Shown in pieces: positions 14,001 to 26,100 of a stretch of DNA of 64,000 nt. The notes beneath the pieces were generated by a model that searched no databases, had not been told where the DNA came from, and was given only the letters and a program-made list of their open reading frames with translations. A program made the translations under genes and the position numbers. The DNA is from Heliocidaris tuberculata (lineage: Eukaryota; Echinodermata; Echinoidea; Camarodonta; Echinometridae): the NCBI GenBank assembly GCA_025618425.1, contig CM046836.1, positions 24,683,030 through 24,747,029 of the forward strand, in the 5' to 3' direction. Within the stretch, counting starts at the first letter, position 1, and every line of letters starts with the position of its first letter.

Positions 14001-17000
14001 GCCTACAAAATGCCACATTCACCATGCCCTATATAATTTCATGTGAATTTACACAATGACTTTGCAAACTTGCTTCCTTTTTTAGGCTGCTTGTTTAATC
14101 AACTCCCAACCACACTCAAGAATGATAATACTAGCAAGAAAACTAACTCAAATGACAGAGACTGTTGCCATGATAACAAACTTCACACAACTGGGACTCC
14201 ACAAAAATAATAAATTAACACAGTATACATACATGTACATGTATTATATCAACATTACACACATCTGTGACACTTTGAAATGAATTGGATAAATACAACA
14301 ATGTCTAACAAACACAGAACATACATGTACATGCAGGTATCATTTTTCTAAATTTTACTTCCACAATCATGATGCAAGATTTGAACGTTCAGCTTATTTC
14401 AAGTCCTTTCATTAAGAAATCAATTGAAAAGAACATCTCACCAAGGATAAACACACTGCCATAATTTCTATGACAAAAAAAAATGATCATGGTAAAAAAA
14501 AAATAATACTAAACATTAGATGTTCTGTGTAATTTAACCCTTTAGAGACAATTGACATTTTGTGGTTTAACTCAATAACTTTTGATTCAGGCCCCTAAAA
14601 AGTATGCCAGATACACGAGTACATTAGAAGAGCAAAAATTTCTGCATACACACAAGGAGAATAAGCTTTAAAATCCTTAAATTTGCAATACATTGAGAGG
14701 CTCAAAATCACTGATTTTCATCAAAATTAGCAATTTTGTCAACTTTTTGTCCCAGTTCCTAACCATGTATGTTGTTTTCAAAGACATTACATTTTATTAG
14801 AACCATGTAACATTAAAAGAAAAATATTATTGTTGCCAATTTGAGAAACAAAATGTGATCAATTTAGCCCTTAAATAATTCCTGTCATGAAAGGGTTAAA
14901 GTTTTATTTCTCACCTCTTGAGCATACTCAAAGAGCTTGGTATTAGGTAGTTCTTTCATCTCATAATTTACTCCAAGTCTCTGGTTGATTGTGACCACTG
15001 TGGATTTGTAGAAGAATTCAGCCTAAAAAAAGATCATAAATAAACGATTTACCACATGCACATTGATTCCAATTAAATTTGCCTCATCGTTTACTGAATA
15101 GTTTCAACATCAAATATATGATCTCCACTATACCAATTATGGTTTTAAGCTAAACAAACAGGATGAAATACATGAGGATTGAAGAAACTTGATAAGGAAC
15201 TCCCCAATTAATTGGCTATGTATATGTACGTGCAAATCATTTTGAAAATTTGTTATTCATGCAATAAATGGGTCTTGACAAATAAAACGTAATAAACCTT
15301 CCAAAACCAAAATGAAATTACACAGAAAAGCACCATGGAACTATAAGCTTGTTCCTCAACTTTCTTACACTCAGCTGTATTTTTCTATCAAACCTCTTTG
15401 GAAAATGTACAATGGATGCATGTACATGTACCATCCATTTAAATTTTGTAGTCTCGTACATTTTGTTGGATTCTATTTCATATTTATATAATCAGAATCT
15501 ATGATTTAATTACCTGGGCCCTCTTGCATAAAAAGTTGTGTTTAATCGCAACTCACAAAATTAAACGCAACTTAATTTTTAGCCAATCAGGATCGCGTAT
15601 TTGTGACCCGGCACCACAAAACCACCAAAAAGTCGCAAAAAATAATTTTTCTGATTTTATCATATTTGGATAGAACAAAGTCTCAACTTTAAAATGATAT
15701 ATGACTCATTATAATTGAAACTTTCTAACCCTTTTAATTCAGCGAATGAAAGGAGCTTGTAAGATAGGTTTGCTGGTATTAAATAGGGAGGAAATGAGCT
15801 CTAAAGTTGAGGCCTATTCAAGCGTGCGGAGTAAGAAAACGAGAGAAAATCAATGGAGTTGAATCAAAAGGCCATAGCACCCAATATGAATGAATTGTCG
15901 GATTAGGTTGATATTTGGTAGGAGTGTTAAACATAGTTTATTCATTCTACTGCCAAGACTTCAAATTGTGAACTTTAGTTGTTGGAAAGTTATTATGATG
16001 CAAATGAGAGTGTTCTAACGGAATATCAAGCGTACCTCGGTGGCCTATTCACCTATTCACTCCTTTGGGATGTCTTTCTTTGTTCCCTGTTACATAATAC
16101 TGGTTTGTTACCTGTGTAGTCCTTCTGTTATCATACATTGAACTTGTAATTTAGCCTATAATTAACATGAATAGGACCTACTCTTTTTCTTGTTCACATT
16201 GATTAACCTATGCAATTTGTTTTACGTAGAACTTACATACTCTTTCCTTGCTCACAGGAATAAACTTGATCGTTCATCCTTTTTCAGACTCTGTTTCGTC
16301 ATCGAAATAGAACTTAAAACTGCTCTGTAATTTGCTTTCGCGACTATTGGTGAACTGTAATATCAGTATGATGAGATTGCTGAGAGTTTATTCTTTCTAT
16401 CAGCCTAATAATTATTAGGGAAAAGGTAATTTAAGGCCCGTGAGATTGCAGTGATTTTACGAGGGTGAGCGGTACCGATTACAAAAAGATCATACGGGAA
16501 GGCGAAGAATTAGGAAGAAACCGAAGCTGTGCGAAAAAACTGGTCTAGAAAAACTGTTAAAAATTCATCTTCTACTGTGTTTTAAGCTTCCAGATTTTGA
16601 TATAAGGTACAGAAAAGAACGATCTTTCAGAAAAACCAAAAATCCCAAAATAAAATTTTCCAACCCAAATTTCCATTTCAGCTGTTTACACAAAATCACG
16701 GGTTGCGACTTTTTGGTGGTTTCGTGGTGCCGGGTCACATTTGAGACTTGCGTTCAAGTTTTTGAGTTGCGATTAAACGCAACTTTTTATGCAAGAGGGC
16801 CCAGATAAAAAATTTCAGCGACAAATATTTTGTGACACTGCATGTCTACAAACACAACGGGTTTTCTTACACATGGTATTTTATGGTACACCATACCATA
16901 TTTCTTCCCCCAATACAATACCTCTCTAGTAGTTGGACGTGGAATGTCTTTATAGATGCCTCTGCACTGGGTGAAATCAATCGTAGAGTTGTTGTTTACT

Positions 17001-20000
17001 GACTGATCCTAGAGAGAACACAAGAGAAAAAAGAAGATCAATGTTATGTAAACAAAGACGTACAAGGAATTCACCTAAAGGGCTCTGATCAGTTACTTGA
17101 CTCTGATCAGTTACTTGTAACTGGAAATGAACTAAATAAAAGTCATTCATCATCATCATGGATGCTACTTGAGGCAAATATTATTAGGAATTGTTGAGAA
17201 AGGTTTCCTTAATTGACTCGCTGTCAAAGGCATACAAAGGTGGTATCCAGGCATATAATCATGTTTTTTGTGAACAGGTTTGCAATGGTACATGCATTGA
17301 ATATGAGGGTACATAACAATCTTATGGTTTATGGATAAAATCTTGTGAAATTGAAACATTATAGCTCTCAAAGAAATGTGTATTTAGGCCGCATCATGGC
17401 AAATATTAACATAATTCCTTTTACAGGAGAGGCTATAAATCATAAAACTGAATCTACATGTACAAGCACATGAATGGATGACAGAGGCAGTGTTCGGGCA
17501 AACAGTACATCTGGCTACCTGGCAATTGAAAAAGGTTTTTCATTTAATACATAATGACTATCTGCGGCAGTCTACTGGGAATTTAGAAACATCTATAAAC
17601 AAAATACATTTACAAAGGAAATAGGTCTCAATGTGAGGTTTGCAAATTATTGTTCATTGTCTGCACAAATACATGAACAAAGGTACATTATTAGGGCAAA
17701 TGATATCATAGATTATTGTGGAAATTTTGTCTGTGGTTGGAAATAAAGTAGGCCTATGGTATATGTATGGGCAAAGGTACATGTATGTACAATATATCAA
17801 GGCTAAAAGTCCTGTGGCTTTCTGTTAAAGGGAACCAATCATTCTTCTTTTTTTTTAACATGTAAGAGAAAATCACCTCCAAAAAAACTATACTTGACAT
17901 TCATACCATTAAGAATTAACGAGCAGAGGGGGGAATTGAGTTTATATCAACTCAGAGTTACATCTTTATGACTATTAAACTCGCAAGAGCATGTATGTGT
18001 GCATGCCCTGCATGTTACTCGTATGAAACCCTTAACATAATACACTGTATAACAAGTGAATGAGTAAATTACGCAATGCGTAATAAATGTCCCCGCCGAA
18101 AGTGCAGATCTGTGGAAATTAACTAGCCTGAACCTTAAAACTTCAGTGAAAAACTTTAGTGAATAAAATAATAATGTTACTGCATGCAAAAGAAGAGAAT
18201 ACCAACAATGCATGTATACAACTGAAATATAAAACATGAAAACATTATGAACCTTCAGCCATTTTGAATAAATTTGCATAAATTTGCATGAATAATGAAT
18301 TTCAAAATTCTGTGTAGAAGTTTGGAAGCCCCCACCCAGCCCTATCAGATAAAACAATCGGAATAAAAATCCAATGTGAAATAGAGGAGAAGTAGCATTT
18401 TTCGTCAATTTTGAATAAATTTGCATAAATTTGCATAATTAATGAATTTCAAAATTCTGTGTAGAAGTTTGGAAGCCCCCACCCAGCCCTATCAGATAAA
18501 ACAATCGGAATCAAAATCCGATGTGAAATAGAGAAGTAGCATTTTTCGTCAATTTTGAATAAATTTGCATAAATTTGCATAATTATTGAATTTCAAAATT
18601 CTGTGTAGAAGTTTGGAAGCCCCCACCCAGCCCTATCAGATAAAACAATCGGAATCAAAATCCGATGTGAAATAGAGGAGAAGTAGCATTTTTCGTCGAT
18701 TTTGAATAAACTTGCATAAATTTGCATAATTAATGAATTTCAAAATTCTGTGTAGAAGTTTGGAAGCCCCCACCCAGCCCTATCAGATAAAACAATCGGA
18801 ATCAAAATCGGCCAAGAAATGACGGAGAAGTAGCATTTTCTAACATTTGAGCACACACGGACAGACGGACGGACGGACGGACACACACACACACACACAC
18901 ACCCACACACGCACACACGTACGGAGCCCGTTTCATAGTCCCCTCGCGAACTTCGTTCGGCGGGGACAACAAAATGTGACTGGTCCCTTTCTAGTGCAGA
19001 AGTGCAAATACTGACTGGTTTACTGTGACAGCTTTGTGTTTGCCGAGAGTAGTAACGTAGTATGGACAGAGGTATCATATCATACAGTAACATGATTTAC
19101 TATGAAATAGAGCAGAGGATCGCTGGTGAATGTAAACAAAGAGCACATGCGAATTCCAGTAATGATTTCAAAACCAGAACACTAGATAGTATCAAGGCAA
19201 ATATTGACCTGGTTTGTTGTAAATTGTTTGCAATGATACACTATAACTGTGGAAGAAAATACTTGGGAATCGCAAATAATTATAACGTTTAAAATGTCAA
19301 GTGTGCCCACATAATACAAGGCTGACATTTAATGTAAGTGAACATGATTCTAGATTCCTGTTTTCAATATAGCGTTCTAAATGTATGTCCTCCCACCCAA
19401 CTAAGAAAATTGGGTGCAATTCATTTCAATGCAATTTTTTGGATGACTAAATGGAATGCCACATTAATCGTTATTGAATTAATTAGTTAAAAAATAAAAA
19501 CATAGAATGTATTAAATTAACATTTTCGTTTTGCTTAACATTTCCAATATTCTTGTTAAACCTCTAGACAGTGAATTTATCAATATGGAAACTGATAACA
19601 GAAGATAAGCAAGTTCATATTGTTTTCCTCATTATTTGGACAGTTTCCATAACTCTTATGGAAAATGTCCAAATAATAATAGTTTCATATATGGTGACTT
19701 CCCCTAGCTCTCTTTCAGAGTACAAGTGTAGCACTTATGTGTTTTTCCTGAAGGAAGTGATCTTAAAATTTAGAAGGAAACAGGAAAATAATAATCTTTC
19801 ACAATGCTATGGATATGATCGCTAAATCAGCGTCAAGTGGTTTTAGTTTCTGCCACTGTTTTGGAATTGTTCCAGAAGAAAATTATGTTCTATTGGTAAG
19901 AACCAGGTTCTAATAATTTATTTAAAAAAAAAAAAACAAAACAAAAAACACACACACACACACTGTCATGTCATCTACATGTGCATATAACTGTACATCT

Positions 20001-20094
20001 TTCTCTCTCCCCCCACCACTCCCTCCCTCATCCCTCGCTCCCTCCTCTCTCTCCCTCCCTCATTCTTTCTGTCCCTCCCTCCCTTCCATCCCTC

Positions 20095-20136
<42 letters not shown>

Positions 20137-23100
20137 ATTCCGGGTGATATTTCCATCTCCTTCATCACTTTTTACTCTACATTTGCCTCTCTTTTTAATT
20201 TTATTTTTCTTAAAGTACTGTCTATCCTTCGCACCCCCCCCCCCCCCCCCATCTCTCCATCTCTCTCTCTCTCTCTTCATCCTCCCTTGTTTTTCCTTAC
20301 CAATAATCAGTATTCTCCTCTCTCTACAATGTACATTTACATCTAATGGTCTAAAGGGCACTGGGACAATTTGTTGGGTTTAGCTGATTTTGAGGTCTTC
20401 CTGCTCAGCAAATTTTAAAACTCTATATTAAACTTTACATGTACATGTACATGTAAGTATAGTACATATTGTATTCAAGGAGGAAATAGCGATGAAATGC
20501 ACGAAAAGGACGAGAAGAAGTTGCATATTTCTCCTTTATGAAAGAAACTGACACCAGATCTAATGTAAGAACCTTATGACATTCAAACTTTATTTCCTGT
20601 GCATAATTAGTGATGAATAATTGCAGAGCAGAGGATTCATTTAAAGGGCATCATTGCCAAATTCTTATTTCGCCTTTTTTAAAAAACATTTATTCACAAA
20701 ATTGTTGAACAATGCTGCAGCCTTAAAATGACAGTGTCACAATGAAAAACAGAATATATGTAGATAATGTAGGTCATGTTTATAACCATACGATGATGAA
20801 GGTTCCATCAAACTATCTCCATATGTTTACTGTTTAAGCATGAATCAACCATTCCATGTACATGTATAACATATAAATATATAGAAATATTTAGAGGGAA
20901 GCATGAATATGTTTCGAGAAAATGCAAATCTTAAACAAGACTCCATCTGTTTTGATTTTGAAGAATAGAACCCAATAGACTATAGAATGTTTAGACCTGA
21001 ATAGACGATTAATACCAAGGATGTGAATACAAATTTTGTAGATGAAAATCTCCTTCATCTTTTGTTAAAATCTCAAACCATAAAAACACCCAGATCACAG
21101 CAAAAGTTTCATGCAGATCCTTTCAAGCTTCATTCAATTGGAAAGGACTCTAATGAGCCATAGAAAGGTCCAGGAATTTGTGATGAATGTCTTGACTTAA
21201 GTAGCTGACCTGGTTTGAACATTACTTGACCAAACTCACCATTGGCAAATCTGGGCAAAGGTTTTGGAGCATCAACAAAATGTAAACAATGAAATCAGGA
21301 CTCATGTAGAAATGAAATCGAAACATTACAAAATTGCTATTTAAAATGTCATTTGTTCCTATTTTCCTCATACAAGTACATGTACATATTCGTTAGGAGT
21401 CAGGAGGGAGATCATGTAGGCTATACATGTAGATCAAAAGTTGGATCATCACAGACTCTTGAAGACATTGTCACACAGTAAATAGTACACTTTCCTCCAT
21501 ATTGTCAATTTATCTTTTCAATTTGTTCACATGAAATTCAATTCATATCAAACTAGTCTATTACCTTCCTCTAGGAGTCCAAATATACATTTATGTTGTC
21601 GAACCTGACTAAAGAGCCAATCTGTCCAGAAAAGTGGCCAGCTTTTCTGTTTTGACTGTAAATGTGTGTAAACTCCAGTGCACTTATTCATACATGTACA
21701 TGTACAACCTTACTACACATAAAAGTAGGCCTACAGTACATGTTAAAGGGCAATCCAACCTTGGTAATAAGATGATTTGTGTGAAAGCAGAAAAATAAGA
21801 GAAACAAGATGGTGAAAGTTTGAAAGAAATCGGACAAGGATTAAGAAAGTTATGGATGTTTGAAAAATGAGATCACTACATCTATGTGAATCTCAAATTG
21901 GCAATTTGGTGAGTCAATTGTGACATTTTTGTGGACAACTCTCCCATTTGTCGTACACAAAAATATCATTAATTTGCGGTTTTCTTTGAGGCGCTTTTAC
22001 CCTCGGGGCAGTACTCAAAATATATTGGAGATAGCATATTGTTGTAGGTCCTCATGAGCGAAAAGATCCTACTGAGTAATGCATTTTGAAAAAAAAGTGA
22101 CATTTTAGTCATTTTGTGTGTTAGAGCGAATGGGGGAGTTGTCCACAGTTACATCACAGTGACATTACCTATTCGGCCAATTTGAAATTCCCATATGCAT
22201 AGTGATTACAACTTTCAAAAATTCATAACTTTCTTATTGCTTGTCCGATTTCGTTCAAACTTTCACCAATCTGCTTCTCTGATTTTTCCTCTTTCTTTCA
22301 TAGCAACTTGCTATTAAGGTTGGATTTCCCTTTAAGTGACAGCATTATAAAGTCTAGCTAGTTTGCAACCAGCTGAATAAGGTTGCGAGAAAATAGGCCC
22401 GGGTTAATGAGTGACAAAATTGCTTCAACTAACCTGGATGGGTCTGAACGAATCCTGGCCTGCCTCACCATCAGCAAACCTCAAGGCAATGAACTGTTCA
22501 AAGAACTTGCCATCCATAGCAGCCACTCTGTAGGGGAAAGAATAAAAGCCCTTCCATTCAAACACTCCTTAACACAAGCCCTACCAGACAAGATCAAACT
22601 AACTTCTCAACAACACTAAAGGAGAGATAAAATAATTCCATTCCACAACAAAAAACTTTTAGCTGTGGTACTGACAAGAATAATCAATAATGATTGTCAT
22701 AATCTTAATCAATTTCAGACTTTGAGTTAAATGGGATATAGTCAAGAAGTGTTTTGTAATTTTGTGCCAGAAACATTTGATTCCAATAAAAAGCTTTTGA
22801 ATCTACATGTACATGTACATGTACATGTACAAATCACATTGAAGTACAGATAGTGAAAATAGTATTGCTGAAAATTCAGAGAAAATCTTATAATGCACAC
22901 AATCAGAATTATTTCACATTATCAAATGATATAAAATGTAGAAGATAAATTACAAACTTAAACATACCTGATGGGGCAAATTTCGTGACAAAGTAAACAT
23001 TTCCCCGCAGCATAATCCAAAATATTACCCATTACGATAGTAGACTCAAGGGAAAAATAAATTTTAAAGACTGGTTTTCTCCATTCAATTAGCTTTCAAA

Positions 23101-26100
23101 AGAAATATTCCTACGGGCAAGCACCTCTGTCACATTTCCAGTGAATACTGTGTAGAAACATGCATCTGATCATTGCACACAACTAATACAAGAAGACCAC
23201 AAACAATATACCCACCTATCAAAAGTTGGTGAAAGATAATAGTTCACAATAATCCAGCTGGATAGATTATCTTTAATAACGAAGGCTCCACGCTAATATG
23301 AATGTAATTTAAGAGGGTCATTTGAAGGATTTTTTTGAAAAGAGGGGGCCCTGTTCTGTACATGTAATGTACAGTGTATGTTATCATAACATTTGGAAGA
23401 TCCTTTTTATGTGGGGGGTACGAGGTACCTAATTTCCTCTGGACCCCACTCCCTTTCCTTTCAACATTGAACCTAGTCTTAATTAATTGGTTCCTAGATA
23501 AGTGTTTATAATTACAGTAACTTCACTTTTTTCATTTATCTATGATACTACAGTGCTACATGTATGATAATTGATTAATTGCTTTGCTTCCTTCACTTTT
23601 AAGCCCGAGGTCTAAAAATTGTTTCACAATGTCCACTATATATAACTTGATTTATCACTGTAACACACCTCACAAAGAATCAGGCTAGGAATAAACATAA
23701 TACAGGTAATCAAATTATTATTTAATACCTTAAATTACAAAAACTATGATTATACTTTCCCCGATAATAATGATAATCATGATAATAATGATGTGTACAA
23801 AATTTTCACAATTGGCCCTTAACCTACACCCTGTACATCTATATGTAAGGAACATCTATAGAAAAGTAGAAGTGCATTCATACATTGTACAAGAAAACAT
23901 TTTTCTTTGACTCTGACAATATATTCACTCAATACACACTCATTAAATTTGAAATGGGCAAACACACAAATAAATATAATTATGGATAGTAAACAAGTAT
24001 ACCATGTACTGAGAGGCTCTAGTTGAAATTATGGATTCTGAGGTGGCAGGAATAGCACTATTTTCTGAGGGGCGTAGCCCCGAAGAAAATAATGCTATTT
24101 CTGTCACAGAGGAATCCATAATTTCACTAGTGGCTCGAAACAGTGCATGATATATTTGTTTTATATCCCTCCAACGAATCTTGAAAAAACTAACAATAAA
24201 AATGTTTCCACTTATCATTGATGTCACTCTAAGTCTAATCCTGGTCACATACTGTATGATTCAATTAAAATAGTCAATCTTGTCCAAGTGATGCAGTCTA
24301 ATGCACGAACAATCAAAATATCCATATGGGATAGTTTCAAACGATATCCAACGCGAAAAGTGAAATCAGAAGTTGAACACTTTCAGAAATGCAACAATAA
24401 CAATGGAACACGAAACATGTACAAGACCGTCAATGTTATCTCGTAGGTTATTTGTTGTACATATGCACCACACATCCACTGTGGAAATGGAAGATGTGGG
24501 CGGCTCTGAGCATTCACAAGGTTCATACTAACATTGCTGGCATGGGTAACATTGCGTGCACTAGGAGTAGGAGCAGTGACCTGAGCTTGAGGCTGAAGTT
24601 GAGCCGAAGCCTGAGATTGAATGTTGGTGATGTCTTGAAGTGGATATGCGTCAGGGATATTATTGAATACACGCTCAAGCTGACTGTCTGTCATAGCTTC
24701 TCCATCACCACCATTGTAATTGTCAACATCTACCATGCCTGAGGTGGACGGATGGTCAACATGAATATTCTCGACAGTGTCAGTACTAGTACATGTAGCA
24801 TGCAGTTTTGCAGACAAGGTTTTTGACACATCTACTTTCTGCTGCTCACTAGTGCGAGAGTCATTTTTGATTGATGTCTCTGATCGGTGCCCAGAGACAG
24901 TCATGATGTGACGCGAGGCATAGCCTGCATGGTCCAAGATGGTGATGCTCGTAGCTCCGAGGCTATGATTAGTGTACTTCTTACTGCAGCCAGCATCTTC
25001 ACAGATCTTCTTTGTCATAGATTCTAGTGTATTCTTTCCAACAGGAGCATTGTCAAACCACACATCTCCGGCATCGCTGACTGTAACTTTGGGCCTCTGC
25101 CACATGTATTCACACAATGGATTCAACTTCCCAAGATACTTTTTCAAGTTCTTCACAGGGCATCGTGAACTTCCAGCGACAGAATGCATCTGACCGCCCT
25201 GACTTTCTCCAACATCATCTTGATGATTTTTTGTGCTCATGTCCCTCAAAGTGAAAAATTCCTTTTCAACTTGACCTTGTTCATGGAGGATGAAATCTCC
25301 AGGTTTCATATTTCTCAAGTTCTCCATGCCGCGGTATGCAATCCATAAAAACCTTACGTTGAAGATCTCTTGGTTTGGAAAGATCAAAACTGTCTTGAAT
25401 AACTGTCATGTCAGCATCACTGATAGATGGATGATGCCTTACGCAACCCTTTCCACCTGCTTTCAGTTTAACAATTGTAGCCTTGAACACACGATTTGAC
25501 ATTGAAGGAAAGTCCTTACCTTTGATGTCCACACCTTTAATTGACAAAAAGTGTCGTAGTAGAGCAAACTTAATACAGCGCATAAATTTAGCGGAGTACA
25601 CATCCCCTTTCTTCGTGCGGGCACCGGCGTAAAACCGCGACAACAGCTTGTCTAAATCACCTATGTTCATGTTCGCTAAATCCTCAAAATTCACATCAGT
25701 GAGAGAACAGTACTCTTTGAATATTGACAGTCCGTATTTAATCTGCTTTTTTGTGTTTTCACTGTCTGTAGAACCGATAAACTTCTCTAAATCCTCGTCG
25801 GTAATCTCCGTGAACCGAGGCAGATCTTCCTCCATGGAGGCTGCCATTTCGGTTGTTTGTTTACATAATTATGCAGACGATCAGTGTACCGCGGTGGACG
25901 CGATTTATACACAGTGGCCTAGGAGGCCGATGCCGATAGCACTTTTCACACGCTATCGATGAAAACTCACTGATCAATCGCTTATCTGTGACGACATTCA
26001 TGGTATAGTGCACTATACCATGAATGACGTCACGGTATAGTACATTTTTCTTCATTGGCATTTTGTTTTCAACATCATCAACATCATAGCAATTTTACGT

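Noticed and set aside
19631..19677. Hairpin considered as a microRNA precursor
   Set aside because: The stem is only ~20 bp with a 5-base loop and weak flanking pairing, shorter than animal pre-miRNAs.
19975..20383. Overlapping 79-128 codon frames on both strands
   Set aside because: CT/CCCT simple repeat; the sequence is low-complexity in every frame.
22383..22619. 78-codon plus-strand frame over BAIAP3-like exon 2
   Set aside because: Antisense shadow of the exon; the minus strand has splice sites and a frame that chains with neighbours.
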